64,000 bases of DNA, from NCBI RefSeq assembly GCF_040822115.1, contig NZ_CP162004.1:1364001-1428000 (forward strand). The letters run 5' to 3'. Source of the DNA: Flavobacterium sp. WC2421. Lineage in GTDB: Bacteria > Bacteroidota > Bacteroidia > Flavobacteriales > Flavobacteriaceae. The translations under genes and the position numbers were made by a program. The notes under the pieces were generated by a model that had not been told where the DNA came from, made no database searches, and saw nothing but the letters and a program-made list of their open reading frames with translations. Below are positions 1 to 8,587 of the stretch, in pieces. Position 1 is the first letter of the stretch, and every line of letters starts with the position of its first letter.

Positions 1-1
1 G

Positions 2-328
2 GTGGATATTTATAATCCCAAAGTAGTGCAAGCTACAATGGGGTCGATAACCAGAGTAAATGTAAGGTATATTGATTTAAATGACTTTCTCTCTCAGACA
101 AAATTGCCTGTTTTTGGTACTTTTATGGATGGAGTTAATATTTATAAAGAATCCTTGCCTCAAGAAGGAATCATCGTAATGGGGAATGAAGCTAACGGTA
201 TCTCTGATGAACTTGAAGAAATAATCCAAAACAGACTCTCTATTCCTCGTTTTGGAGATCTTAGAAAAACGGAAAGTTTAAATGTTGCAACAGCGACTGC
301 AATTATTTTAAGCGAATTTAGAAGATAA
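2..328 (+). CDS. TrmH/SpoU-family RNA 2'-O-methyltransferase, C-terminal part
   Basis: Only the last 108 codons are inside the window; the gene begins upstream, so the GTG at position 2 is just the first complete codon. The fragment carries the SPOUT-fold motifs: PKVVQATMGS (motif 1), GNEANGIS (motif 2, SAM-binding knot) and IPRFGDLRKTESLNVATA (motif 3). Such enzymes methylate ribose 2'-OH groups in rRNA or tRNA. The sub-family (rlmB-like or other) cannot be decided without the N-terminal substrate-binding domain. It converges with the porT gene on the other strand, with 34 bp between them and no obvious terminator hairpin. Confidence 0.85.
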   Translation: MDIYNPKVVQATMGSITRVNVRYIDLNDFLSQTKLPVFGTFMDGVNIYKESLPQEGIIVMGNEANGISDELEEIIQNRLSIPRFGDLRKTESLNVATATAIILSEFRR

Positions 329-362
329 TTAGTTTTTTTGGAATCACTTAATAGTATTTCAA

Positions 363-1067
363 TTAATGAAAAGAAAAATTAATTAATACGGCTCTGCTTT
401 TTATGGATTGAATATTTCCTGTCCAAGGACTGTTAGGATCATTATCGCGAATCAACTCGTCATTTATACCAAATGAACCTCGAATGGAAGGAGAGAATAT
501 GAAATATTCCGAAAATATATCAATACCAAATCCTATTTCGTAGCTCGTGGTCCAAGGTTTTACTCTAAATCTTTGTTCTTTATTATCGTCTATTGATTTC
601 GAATTACTTGATAAATTCAAAGTGGAAGCTACTCCACCTACTAAATAGGGGCGCACATTTCCAGTTCTCAATGAAGAGAATTTTAATAATAGTGGGAAAT
701 GAATGTAAGTGCTGTTTACTTCTCTTAGTGCGTCTAGTTTTGTTGTGAAGCCAGGATAATATAAATCTCTCTTTGTGTAATATAATCCAGGTTCAAATCG
801 TAAGTTTATATACTCCTGTAACTTTAGATCTCCTATTATCCCTACATTAAACCCTGTTGTTCTTTTTACAAGAATGTCAGGGCCTACGGTTTTATAGTCT
901 ATTTTGAAGTCAAATGAATTAAACCCTAAATAATATCCATAGTATACTCGTGCTTTTTGAAAATTCTCCAAATTTATTATTGGGTCTTTTCCAAACATGC
1001 TTTTTTTAAACTGAGAGTTGCCCTTAATAGATAAAGCAAGTAAAATTAAGAGAGCAATTTTTTTCAT
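363..1067 (-). CDS. porT: PorT/SprT-like outer-membrane protein of type IX secretion
   Basis: About 234 residues from the ATG at 1067. A reading frame extends 6 codons further up, but MKKIALLILLALS is a typical signal peptide start, so I chose the inner ATG. After cleavage near GNSQ the protein is rich in alternating hydrophobic strands ending in an aromatic residue (LINFSFH), as expected for a small outer-membrane beta-barrel. Length and position directly downstream of menG/ubiE and beside a TrmH gene match the porT (sprT) locus of flavobacteria, whose product is needed for type IX secretion and gliding. Identification rests on barrel features and synteny. Confidence 0.75.
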   Translation of the reverse strand: MKKIALLILLALSIKGNSQFKKSMFGKDPIINLENFQKARVYYGYYLGFNSFDFKIDYKTVGPDILVKRTTGFNVGIIGDLKLQEYINLRFEPGLYYTKRDLYYPGFTTKLDALREVNSTYIHFPLLLKFSSLRTGNVRPYLVGGVASTLNLSSNSKSIDDNKEQRFRVKPWTTSYEIGFGIDIFSEYFIFSPSIRGSFGINDELIRDNDPNSPWTGNIQSIKSRAVLINFSFH

Positions 1068-1091
1068 ATAGATGCTAAATAACAATCAATA

Positions 1092-1823
1092 TTATTTTTT
1101 AGAAGCGGAATAAATTGTAGCTACTCCAAAAGTTTGTGGCATAGCTACTACATCTATAAACCCAACTTTTCTTAAAATATTGTTCAAAGCCTCTCCATAT
1201 GGAAATGCCGCTGCTGATTCAGATAAATAACCATAGGCAACATCATCTTTTGAAAATAACTTTCCAATAAGTGGTAGTATGTTTTTACTATAAAAATTGT
1301 AGCCTTGTTTGTAAGGAGTTTTATCTGGAACTGATGTTTCTAAAATAACAAAAACACCATTAGGTTTTAATACTCTTAGGATTTCAACAAGTCCTTTTTC
1401 AAGAGTTTCAAAATTTCTAACGCCAAAAGCGACTGTTATTGCATCAAAAAAGTTGTCGTCAAAGGGCATTTTTTCTGAATCTCCTAATACCATTTCAATT
1501 GTATTAGAAAGTTTTTTATCGGCTATTTTTTTTACGCCAACTTCTAGCATTCCAGCAGAAATATCTAGTCCTATTATTTTTGTTGCTTTTGTTTGAGCCA
1601 TTAAAATAGCTAAGTCTCCTGTTCCTGTTGCAATGTCTAAAATTACATTTGGATTTGCCTTAGATACTATATCTAAAACTTTTTTACGCCATTTAACATC
1701 TATTCCAAAGGAAATAACACGATTCAAATTATCGTAATTACCAGAGATTGTATCAAACATTTTTGCAACTTGTTCTTTTTTGCCTAGAGAAGAGTCTTTA
1801 TATGGAGTTATGTTTTTTGACAT
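1092..1823 (-). CDS. ubiE: Demethylmenaquinone methyltransferase MenG/UbiE
   Basis: 243 residues, the usual family length. It carries the SAM-binding Rossmann motif [10 protein letters not shown] (61-70), the family signature around [18 protein letters not shown] (30-47), and the later GVRNFE segment. It transfers a methyl group from SAM to demethylmenaquinone in the last step of menaquinone synthesis, the respiratory quinone of this group. The gene lies 24 bp upstream of porT on the same strand and the two are probably co-transcribed. A TATATTTG box on the minus strand (1845-1838) lies just upstream of the ATG, which would give a very short leader. Confidence 0.93.
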   Translation of the reverse strand: MSKNITPYKDSSLGKKEQVAKMFDTISGNYDNLNRVISFGIDVKWRKKVLDIVSKANPNVILDIATGTGDLAILMAQTKATKIIGLDISAGMLEVGVKKIADKKLSNTIEMVLGDSEKMPFDDNFFDAITVAFGVRNFETLEKGLVEILRVLKPNGVFVILETSVPDKTPYKQGYNFYSKNILPLIGKLFSKDDVAYGYLSESAAAFPYGEALNNILRKVGFIDVVAMPQTFGVATIYSASKK

Positions 1824-2035
1824 TTTTTATTTTTTTACAAATATAATACAATCTATTTTGAACTGTAATTGACTATTCTAAAATATATAAAAGTTTTAGG
1901 ACAGTTTTTTGTTTCGTTTTGCCGCAATCATGAGAATCCATTATTAATAAAAAAAATGAAATATCACTAAAAGTGGGTATTGTGGCGTCCATTAATATTG
2001 CCGAATTTTACAAAATAAAAGTATGATATTATTCA

Positions 2036-2353
2036 ATGATTAAAAGGGAATTAATGATCCAAATCAAGTGGTTACTTCTTGCGCTAGTAATTTCACTTGT
2101 TCTTGTGAGCTGTTTTGATGGTGCTGTTTTAAAAAACAGTAATGTATTTTTAGCGCAACATACGTTCTTAGGATTAAATTTGTTTTTGGAAATTTTAATT
2201 TTCTTTGTCTTTAGTACCTTCGTGGTATTTGGTATTAAAGGCTTTTTTGAGATGTATTCTCAGAAAACAGCAAATGTTATCACCTTCATTTCTGGAGTGT
2301 TGTTGACATTTGTGATTTTTTTATTATGTTATCAAATTATGTTTCAAGAGTAA
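2036..2353 (+). CDS. Small membrane protein, unknown function
   Basis: 105 residues. I do not recognise a family. The protein has an N-terminal hydrophobic helix (about 8-27) followed by a cysteine (VLVSCFDG), then two more hydrophobic segments (about 44-66 and 80-101). It could be a three-helix inner-membrane protein; the cysteine sits like a lipobox, but the following helices argue against a simple lipoprotein. It is a single-gene unit ending at the shared terminator with folA. Start chosen at the first ATG; the alternative is MIQIKW six codons later. Confidence 0.6.
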   Translation: MIKRELMIQIKWLLLALVISLVLVSCFDGAVLKNSNVFLAQHTFLGLNLFLEILIFFVFSTFVVFGIKGFFEMYSQKTANVITFISGVLLTFVIFLLCYQIMFQE

Positions 2354-2382
2354 ATCATTTTTTCCCAATCATTGAGTTTAAT

Positions 2383-2416
2383 AAAAACACCCCAGTAAAA
2401 TGGGGTGTTTTTTTTT
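2383..2416. terminator. Bidirectional terminator
   Basis: The stem AAAAACACCCCA / TGGGGTGTTTTT is followed by a long T run on the plus strand and by an A-tract that reads as T's on the minus strand. It lies between the convergent small membrane gene and folA; the T run touches the folA stop codon. Confidence 0.85.
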
Positions 2417-2897
2417 ATTTTCTAATGTAAGTTTGATAAGTAAAATCAAAAAGATGCTTTTCGTCTTTTTGTTGAAACTCAGAATTTATTATCTGCCATT
2501 GTTCCTTGTTTATTATTGGGAAAAAGGCATCGGCTTCAAAAGTATGGTGAACCAATGTCAGTTCTATTTTATCTGAAAAGGGAATTCCTAAATCATATAT
2601 TTCTCCTCCTCCAATTATATATGTGTTCTCCTCTTTTGGGCAAATTTCAATTGCTTTTTCCATGCTGTTAACTACAATACATCCCTCTGGGGCATAGTTT
2701 TCTTGACGGGTTATTACAACATGTGTTCTGTTAGGAAGTGGCTTTGGGAAGCTTTCAAATGTTTTTCTTCCCATAATGATATGATGTCCCGAAGTAAGGT
2801 TTTTAAATCTTTTGAAATCATTAGGTAAATGCCAAACTAATTCATTGTTTTTTCCAAGGGCATTATTTTCAGCGGCTGCCGCAATCATTATAATCAT
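2415..2897 (-). CDS. folA: Dihydrofolate reductase
   Basis: 160 residues, normal for bacterial DHFR. The N-terminal IAAAAENNALGKNNELVWHL has the classic start of the fold, LPNDFKRFK holds the acidic residue that protonates dihydrofolate, GRKTFESFP and YIIGGGEIY are the NADPH-binding segments. It regenerates tetrahydrofolate after thymidylate synthase (the thyA gene lies 0.9 kb away on the same strand). It follows a 2TM-domain gene by 3 bp, so the two form one transcript. Confidence 0.95.
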   Translation of the reverse strand: MIIMIAAAAENNALGKNNELVWHLPNDFKRFKNLTSGHHIIMGRKTFESFPKPLPNRTHVVITRQENYAPEGCIVVNSMEKAIEICPKEENTYIIGGGEIYDLGIPFSDKIELTLVHHTFEADAFFPIINKEQWQIINSEFQQKDEKHLFDFTYQTYIRK

Positions 2898-2900
2898 TTT

Positions 2901-3242
2901 CTATTGTGCTAGTTTAGAGGGTTCTTCGGTTATTTGTGATTGTAATTCTTCTATTTTTTTTTGCTGTAAAGCAACAAGACGATCTATTTGGTCTCGTTCC
3001 CAGTTCTTATTCATAAAGCGATCGGTAATGTATACTTTAATAAAGTGTAAAAGAAATAAGAAAAACCAAATCGTAATTATCCAGATATACCAGTTTGAAT
3101 TAATTCCAAAATTTAAAATTTTAGTAGAAACGAATAGAAATAAACTAGCTAAAAACAAAACAACAAAATGAAAATACAGCCTTTTTTTTTGTTTTAATCT
3201 TTTCCTGGCATATTCATATAATTCATGTTGTTCCCTTTCCAT
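2901..3242 (-). CDS. 2TM domain-containing membrane protein
   Basis: 113 residues. A basic amphipathic N-terminus (YEYARKRLKQKKRLYFH) leads into two closely spaced transmembrane helices (about 24-43 and 51-68), followed by a positively charged cytoplasmic segment with a coiled-coil-like tail (RDQIDRLVALQQKKIEELQ). This is the layout of the small 2TM domain family common in Bacteroidetes, where it is found alone or fused to histidine kinases. Specific role unknown. Co-transcribed with folA. Confidence 0.75.
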   Translation of the reverse strand: MEREQHELYEYARKRLKQKKRLYFHFVVLFLASLFLFVSTKILNFGINSNWYIWIITIWFFLFLLHFIKVYITDRFMNKNWERDQIDRLVALQQKKIEELQSQITEEPSKLAQ

Positions 3243-3479
3243 AAGTTGAATTTTAGTTTATAAAGATAAAATTTTAAATTTAAAGTCACTATTCAGCTAA
3301 GGTAATATTTATTAAGAAAACGTTTTCTCTTTTTTTTTATGTAATTTAACATTTGAATGATTAGAAAATTGTTTATAATTTAACATTCTTTAGACTATAC
3401 TCTTAAAAGTTCGTGCCGATTGTTAAAAGTTCAAATGAATTTGTTTTCTTTGTCGCATAATATTAAAAATGAAATAGTT

Positions 3480-3776
3480 ATGTCTGTTAAGAAACAATTT
3501 ATAAAAACGAAACCAGTTTGTAAAGTTACTTTTTCGGTAGAAGCAAAAGAGGCAAGTAATGCTTCAGTTGTTGGAGATTTTAACAATTGGTGTCCAGAAG
3601 AAGGTGCATTAAGTAAGTTGAAAAATGGTACTTTTAAAGGAGTCTTTAATGTGGATAAAGGCGCTTCTTATGAGTTTAAATATGTAATTGACGGTGTTTT
3701 CGTTAATGATGATGAAGCTGATTCTTTCAAATGGAATGAATTTGCTGGAGCTGAAAATAGTGTTTTAGAGGTGTAG
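3480..3776 (+). CDS. Isolated early-set / glycogen-binding-like (CBM48) domain protein
   Basis: 98 residues from the ATG at 3480; a longer TTG-initiated frame from 3420 adds 20 residues with no family resemblance, so I used the ATG. The sequence KVTFSVEAKEASNASVVGDF followed by NNWCPEE, and YEFKYVIDGVFVNDDEAD, are the beta-strand signatures of the E-set/CBM48 domain of glycogen branching enzyme and AMPK beta subunits, where the N-x-W part contacts glucan. Here the domain stands alone with no catalytic partner. The gene overlaps no neighbour and converges on thyA. Confidence 0.75.
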   Translation: MSVKKQFIKTKPVCKVTFSVEAKEASNASVVGDFNNWCPEEGALSKLKNGTFKGVFNVDKGASYEFKYVIDGVFVNDDEADSFKWNEFAGAENSVLEV

Positions 3777-3794
3777 GCTTCTAAAACATTTTTT

Positions 3795-4619
3795 TTATAC
3801 GGCAACACTTCCTTTTATTAGAGCGTGTGGTTCGTAGCCTTCTAATGTAAAATCATCATAACCAAATTGGAAGATGTCTTTTATAGCAGGGTTTAAAATC
3901 ATTTTTGGTAATTGTTTTGGTTCGCGAGACAATTGTAGTTCTAATTGTTCAAAATGATTGTTGTAAATGTGCGCGTCTCCAAAAGTATGGATAAATTCTC
4001 CAGCTTCTAAATCGCAAACTTGAGCAATCATCATGGTAAGCAATGCGTAGGAAGCTATGTTAAAAGGAACTCCTAGAAATATATCTGCACTTCTTTGATA
4101 CAATTGGCAAGAAAGTTTGCCGTTTGATACATAAAATTGAAAAAATGCATGGCAGGGAGGAAGTGCGGCCTTATTGTTGGCTACATTTTCGTCAAATGTT
4201 TTTGATGTATCTGGTAGAACAGATGGATTCCATGCTGAAACGATCATTCTTCGGCTATTTGGATTGGTCTTTAGTTCAGTAATTAGATCTTTTATTTGAT
4301 CTATTTCTTCACTATTCCAATTGCGCCATTGATGCCCATAAACAGGGCCTAAATCACCATTTTCATCAGCCCAAGCATCCCAAATTTTAACACCGTTTTC
4401 TTGTAAATATTTTATATTGGTATCCCCTTTTAAGAACCAAAGTAGTTCATAAATGATTGATTTTAAATGTAGCTTTTTTGTAGTAACCATTGGGAACCCT
4501 TCACTTAAATCAAAACGCATTTGGTGACCAAATACACTTTTTGTACCAGTTCCAGTTCGGTCTCCTTTTTGACAACCGTTTTCCATTACGTGTTGTACTA
4601 AATCTAAATATTGCTTCAT
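3795..4619 (-). CDS. thyA: Thymidylate synthase
   Basis: 274 residues, slightly longer than the 264-residue enterobacterial enzyme because of an insertion just before the active site (around 136-150, [15 protein letters not shown]). The catalytic cysteine is C156 in [32 protein letters not shown] holds the dUMP-binding R, S and D/N residues. It methylates dUMP to dTMP with methylene-tetrahydrofolate. It is followed on the same strand by folA, which recycles the dihydrofolate product, although a divergent CBM48 gene sits between. Confidence 0.96.
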   Translation of the reverse strand: MKQYLDLVQHVMENGCQKGDRTGTGTKSVFGHQMRFDLSEGFPMVTTKKLHLKSIIYELLWFLKGDTNIKYLQENGVKIWDAWADENGDLGPVYGHQWRNWNSEEIDQIKDLITELKTNPNSRRMIVSAWNPSVLPDTSKTFDENVANNKAALPPCHAFFQFYVSNGKLSCQLYQRSADIFLGVPFNIASYALLTMMIAQVCDLEAGEFIHTFGDAHIYNNHFEQLELQLSREPKQLPKMILNPAIKDIFQFGYDDFTLEGYEPHALIKGSVAV

Positions 4620-4680
4620 TTTTTTATACTTTGTGCTGAAGTTTATTTGCTTTAAATATATAGCCTATTGCTTATCTTAA

Positions 4681-5310
4681 TTACGATTCTCTTTTTGAAA
4701 TTTCGTCTCTAATTTTTGCTGCTTTTTCATAATCTTCGTGAGCAACAGCTTGTTCTAGTAGTTCACTTAATTCTTGTAGACTGTGTTTAATATAGGCTCT
4801 GTTTGATTGACTGCTTTCTTCTTCTTGTCCAAAAGTTTCAGGATTTGAAAGAATGTCATCAATTTCTTGCGAATCTTTGTCAGCTTCTTGTGGGTTTGCT
4901 TTTAAGTATATACCCGCCTTGTCAAGAATATTTTTATAAGTATAAATGGGCGCATTAAAACGCAATGCTAGAGCAATAGCATCGGATGTTCTAGCATCAA
5001 TTATTTCTTCTATTTTGTCTCTTTCGCAAATAATACTCGAATAAAAAACGCCGTCAACTAGTTTGTGTATGATAACTTGTTTCACCACGATATCAAATCT
5101 CTCAGCAAAATTTTTAAACAAATCGTGTGTTAATGGACGTGGTGGTTTGATTTCTTTTTCTAGTGCAATTGCTATTGATTGCGCTTCGAAAGCTCCTATT
5201 ACGATAGGTAACTTTCTCTCACCATCAACTTCATTCAAAATTAAAGCATATGCTCCATTTTGTGTTTGGCTGTATGAAATTCCTTTGATGGATAATTTTA
5301 CTAAGCTCAT
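4681..5310 (-). CDS. DUF151 bifunctional-nuclease-family protein with C-terminal UVR motif
   Basis: 209 residues. Residues 1-125 match the DUF151 (BFN) domain: YALILNEVDGERKLPIVIGA, FEAQSIAIALE, and RTSDAIALALRFNAPIY, the signature DAIALA helix. A linker rich in D/E/S (145-170) leads to a UVR-type helical hairpin (LLEQAVAHEDYEKAAKIRDE, about 183-202), as in UvrB/UvrC and Clp-associated proteins, where it mediates protein binding. The combination is frequent in Bacteroidetes. Nuclease activity is known only for plant and some bacterial members and is not proven for this architecture. Confidence 0.82.
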   Translation of the reverse strand: MSLVKLSIKGISYSQTQNGAYALILNEVDGERKLPIVIGAFEAQSIAIALEKEIKPPRPLTHDLFKNFAERFDIVVKQVIIHKLVDGVFYSSIICERDKIEEIIDARTSDAIALALRFNAPIYTYKNILDKAGIYLKANPQEADKDSQEIDDILSNPETFGQEEESSQSNRAYIKHSLQELSELLEQAVAHEDYEKAAKIRDEISKRES

Positions 5311-5406
5311 AATTGCTGAAATGAATAGTACAAAGTACTTATTTAGAGATTGGGAATTGTTGTTAAATTCAGTGCAATTTTAATAAAAAAAAAGGACACA
5401 AAAAAA

Positions 5407-5446
5407 CTGCCTGTTTACAAAGATACAATTATCTTGTTTCAGGCAG
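5407..5446 (-). terminator. Terminator of the etfBA operon
   Basis: The stem CTGCCTG / CAGGCAG is extended inward by an imperfect ACAAAGATA / TATCTTGT pairing. On the minus strand it is followed by a T run (the A-tract at 5385-5406), placing it just after the etfA stop. Confidence 0.85.
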
Positions 5447-5472
5447 CTTATTTATTTAACAATATAGTATTA

Positions 5473-6441
5473 TTAAGAGTGTTGTAATTTGAATGCTTTT
5501 AGTTTTTCTATCAATCTGGGTACGATGTCAAATGCGTCTCCTACAACTCCATAATCAGCAACTTTAAAGAAAGGTGCATCTGGGTCGCTATTGATAACAA
5601 CTTTTACTTTTGAAGAGCTAATTCCTGCAATATGCTGTATAGCTCCTGAAATTCCAATTGCTATATACAGGTTCGTTGCAACTGGTTTACCTGTTTGCCC
5701 TACGTGTTCACTGTGAGGTCTCCAACCTAAATCAGAAACTGGTTTTGAACATGCTGTAGCGGCTCCTAGAACTGATGCTAATTCTTCAATCATTCCCCAA
5801 TTTTCAGGTCCTTTTAATCCGCGACCTGCAGATACTACAATGTCTGCATCTGCAATAGATACTTTTCCAGATACTTTTTCTACTGATTCTACTTTTACAC
5901 CAAAATCATTTTCTCCAATTGTTGGGTTGAAATCTTCTTCAGTTAATGTGGAAGCATTTTCAAAAATCCCGTAGGAGTTTTTAGCAAGTCCTAATACTTT
6001 TACATCCGTTGTGATTTCTGTTGTGTTGAATGCTTTGTTTGAAAAAGCATTTCTTTTTACTTGAAATGGAGCAGTGCTTACTGGAAGTCCAACTACATTT
6101 GAAGCATAACCAGCTTCTAAAGCTACTGCTACAAGTGAAGATAAGTAAATGCTGTCAGTTGTTGAAGATAGTAGAACTACTTTAGCATTTTCTTTTTGTG
6201 CTGCTTGTTTAATAACATCAGCGTAAGCTTTGGCTGTAAAACCACTCAACTTATCATTGCTAACTTTTAATACTTTGTCCACTCCGTATTTTGCTAATTC
6301 TGAAACGTCTCCTGCGTTAACGGTTACAGCGGTTACAGTTGTTCCTAATGTTTCTGCTACTTTTTTTGCATAAGAAGCCAATTCAAAAGCTACTTTTTTG
6401 AATTTTCCTTCTGCTGATTCTGCATATATTAATATTGACAT
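5473..6441 (-). CDS. etfA: Electron transfer flavoprotein, alpha subunit
   Basis: 322 residues. The C-terminal half has the FAD-binding signature: VVSAGRGLKG, the HVGQTGK segment, IAIGISGAIQHIAG and NSDPDAPFFKVADYGVVGD. With EtfB it forms the heterodimer that passes electrons from acyl-CoA and other dehydrogenases to the quinone pool. The gene is 83 bp downstream of etfB; the spacer is an AT-rich inverted repeat of the kind found elsewhere in this window. Confidence 0.95.
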   Translation of the reverse strand: MSILIYAESAEGKFKKVAFELASYAKKVAETLGTTVTAVTVNAGDVSELAKYGVDKVLKVSNDKLSGFTAKAYADVIKQAAQKENAKVVLLSSTTDSIYLSSLVAVALEAGYASNVVGLPVSTAPFQVKRNAFSNKAFNTTEITTDVKVLGLAKNSYGIFENASTLTEEDFNPTIGENDFGVKVESVEKVSGKVSIADADIVVSAGRGLKGPENWGMIEELASVLGAATACSKPVSDLGWRPHSEHVGQTGKPVATNLYIAIGISGAIQHIAGISSSKVKVVINSDPDAPFFKVADYGVVGDAFDIVPRLIEKLKAFKLQHS

Positions 6442-6524
6442 GATTTTTTATTTTAAATGTTGAATTATAAATTTTAAATGTATTTGAGAATGTTAATTCA
6501 CAATTTAAAATTCATAATTTAAAA
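6442..6524. repeat. AT-rich inverted-repeat spacer between etfB and etfA
   Basis: The spacer contains TTTTAAATGTTGAATT and later AATTTAAAATTCATAATTTA, which are approximate inverted copies. A closely similar arrangement occupies the cysD-cysN spacer (27313-27425). It looks like a dispersed repeat and does not encode a protein. Confidence 0.55.
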
Positions 6525-7271
6525 TTATATTACTTTCGCTTCGTTGTGTAGTAAATCGATTAACTCATCTAAATTATCTGCAGAAACTAATTTTACTGCT
6601 GATTTAGCGGCTGGTTTTTCAAACTTTACTGCCTTTGTGTTTATTGGAGCATCAACAGGTTCTACAACTGCTAAAGCTTTTGATCTCGCGGTCATAATTC
6701 CTCTCATGTTTGGAATGCGTAAGTCTTTTTCTTCAACTAATCCTTTTTGACCACCAATAATTAATGGTAAACTAGTTGAGACAGTTTCTTTACCTCCATC
6801 AATTTCACGAACTGCTTTTACATTTGTACTATCAACTGTAATATCTGTACATGAATTAAGGAAGTTATAGCCTAAAATTCCTGCAATCATTCCAGGAACC
6901 ATTCCTCCATTATAATCTAGTGATTCTTTTCCTGCTATAACTAAGTCATAACCTCCAGTTTTGATTACTTCGGCTAGTTGTTTAGCAACAAAAAAACCAT
7001 CAGTTGGATTGGCGTTGATTCGAATTGCTTCGTTTGCACCAATAGCTAACGCTTTTCTTAACGTAGGCTCCGTCTCTGGACCTCCAACATTGACAACAGT
7101 TACTGTAGCTCCTTGTTTTTCTTGGAACCAAATAGCTCTAGTTAAACCAAATTCATCATTTGGATTGATTACATATTGTACGCCATTGGTGTCAAATTCT
7201 GAGTCGCCATTGACGAAATTAATTTTCGAAGTAGTATCAGGAACATGGCTGATGCAAACTAATATTTTCAT
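6525..7271 (-). CDS. etfB: Electron transfer flavoprotein, beta subunit
   Basis: 248 residues. It starts with the family N-terminus MKILVCISHVPDTTSKINF, contains the AMP-binding region (ALAIGANEAIRI, VIAGKESLDYNGGMVPGMIA) and the ETF-beta signature VKAVREIDGGKETVSTSLP. It is the first gene of the two-gene etfBA operon, transcribed away from pdhB; the 265-bp divergent spacer carries promoters for both directions. Confidence 0.95.
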   Translation of the reverse strand: MKILVCISHVPDTTSKINFVNGDSEFDTNGVQYVINPNDEFGLTRAIWFQEKQGATVTVVNVGGPETEPTLRKALAIGANEAIRINANPTDGFFVAKQLAEVIKTGGYDLVIAGKESLDYNGGMVPGMIAGILGYNFLNSCTDITVDSTNVKAVREIDGGKETVSTSLPLIIGGQKGLVEEKDLRIPNMRGIMTARSKALAVVEPVDAPINTKAVKFEKPAAKSAVKLVSADNLDELIDLLHNEAKVI

Positions 7272-7470
7272 GGTTGTATGTTTTATTTTCTTAATTTCTG
7301 TTACAAATTTAAAATAATAATTCGAATAATATACTATGCATGCATAATATTTTCAATTAACTATTACGATTTCGGAACTAGAAAATGAAATGAGTATATA
7401 TTTGGGTTCTTTATTAATCAGGATGATATAACAAATTACTGAAAATAACATATCATTATTTTGTTGTAAT

Positions 7471-7503
7471 TTTGCATTAAATGATTTTAAATATTTATTT
7501 TTG
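7471..7503 (+). promoter_or_regulatory. Promoter of pdhB (Bacteroidetes type)
   Basis: TTTG at 7471-7474 and TATTTTTG at 7496-7503 are 21 bp apart and match the Bacteroidetes -33/-7 consensus. The first TTTG is itself the end of another box (TAATTTTG, 7467-7474), so two tandem start sites are possible. Confidence 0.5.
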
Positions 7504-7536
7504 CTTTTCGAAAATTACACTGATACAATATCAAAT

Positions 7537-8517
7537 ATGAGAACGATACAATTTAGAGAGGCCATTTGCGAAGCAATGAGCGAAGAAATGCGTCATGATG
7601 AGTCTATTTACTTAATGGGTGAAGAAGTTGCTGAATATAATGGTGCTTACAAGGCATCTAAAGGAATGTTAGCCGAATTTGGAGAGAAAAGAGTTATTGA
7701 TACTCCTATTGCAGAGCTTGGTTTTACAGGGATTGCAGTGGGTTCGGCAATGAATGGTTGTAGACCAATTGTAGAATATATGACTTTCAATTTTTGTTTA
7801 GTTGGTATAGATCAAATTATTAATAATGCTGCCAAAATGCGTCAAATGACAGGTGGACAATTCAATGTTCCTATCGTTTTTCGTGGTCCTACAGCTTCTG
7901 CTGGACAATTAGGAGCAACACACTCGCAAGCTTTAGAAAATTGGTTTGCTAATACTCCTGGTCTTAAAGTAGTAGTTCCATCTACTGTTTATGATGCAAA
8001 AGGATTATTAAAAGCGGCGATTCGTGATAATGACCCAGTTATTTTCATGGAGTCAGAGCAAATGTATGGTGACAAAGGCGAGGTTCCTGAAGGAGAGTAT
8101 ACGATTCCACTAGGAGTTGCCGATATTAAACGTGCAGGAACTGATGTAACTATCGTTTCTTTTGGTAAGATTATTAAAGAAGCACATATAGCTGCTGAAG
8201 AATTAGCTAAAGAAGGAATTTCTTGTGAAATCGTAGATTTAAGAACGGTTCGTCCGTTAGATTATGAAACGGTTTTAACTTCGGTACGAAAAACAAATAG
8301 ATTAGTTGTACTTGAAGAAGCTTGGCCTTTTGCAAGTGTTGCTTCTGAGATTACTTATGTAGTTCAAGAACGTGCTTTTGATTTTCTTGATGCACCAATT
8401 CAAAGAATTACTACTGCAGATACACCAGCGCCATATTCTCCAGTTTTATTGAAAGAGTGGTTGCCAAATGCTGACGATGTAATTAAAGCAGTTAAAAAAG
8501 TAATGTATAAAAAATAA
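7537..8517 (+). CDS. pdhB: Pyruvate dehydrogenase E1 component, beta subunit
   Basis: 326 residues from the ATG at 7537 (MRTIQFREAICEAMSEEM, the usual start); the frame runs 12 codons further up but that stretch lies in the promoter region. Thiamine diphosphate contacts are seen in LMGEEVAEYNGAYKASKGM and the subunit interface in TPIAELGFTGIAVGSAMNG. It is the beta half of a two-chain E1; the alpha subunit and E2/E3 are not in this window. A strong terminator follows, so it is transcribed alone. Confidence 0.93.
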   Translation: MRTIQFREAICEAMSEEMRHDESIYLMGEEVAEYNGAYKASKGMLAEFGEKRVIDTPIAELGFTGIAVGSAMNGCRPIVEYMTFNFCLVGIDQIINNAAKMRQMTGGQFNVPIVFRGPTASAGQLGATHSQALENWFANTPGLKVVVPSTVYDAKGLLKAAIRDNDPVIFMESEQMYGDKGEVPEGEYTIPLGVADIKRAGTDVTIVSFGKIIKEAHIAAEELAKEGISCEIVDLRTVRPLDYETVLTSVRKTNRLVVLEEAWPFASVASEITYVVQERAFDFLDAPIQRITTADTPAPYSPVLLKEWLPNADDVIKAVKKVMYKK

Positions 8518-8540
8518 TACATTTACAAATAATATAAAGG

Positions 8541-8576
8541 CTTCATCATGCGTTAGTGTGATGAAGTTTTTTTTTT
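8541..8576 (+). terminator. Terminator after pdhB
   Basis: CTTCATCA / TGATGAAG stem with a 10-nt loop, followed by a run of ten T's. Confidence 0.88.
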
Positions 8577-8587
8577 AAAGTTGAATT

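Noticed and set aside
1068..1085. Upstream start for porT (six more codons)
   Set aside because: The extra residues come before a normal signal peptide start and would weaken it.
2812..3171. 119-residue plus-strand frame overlapping folA and the 2TM gene
   Set aside because: It lies opposite two well-supported genes, and its sequence (runs of I, C, K) is typical of antisense reading.
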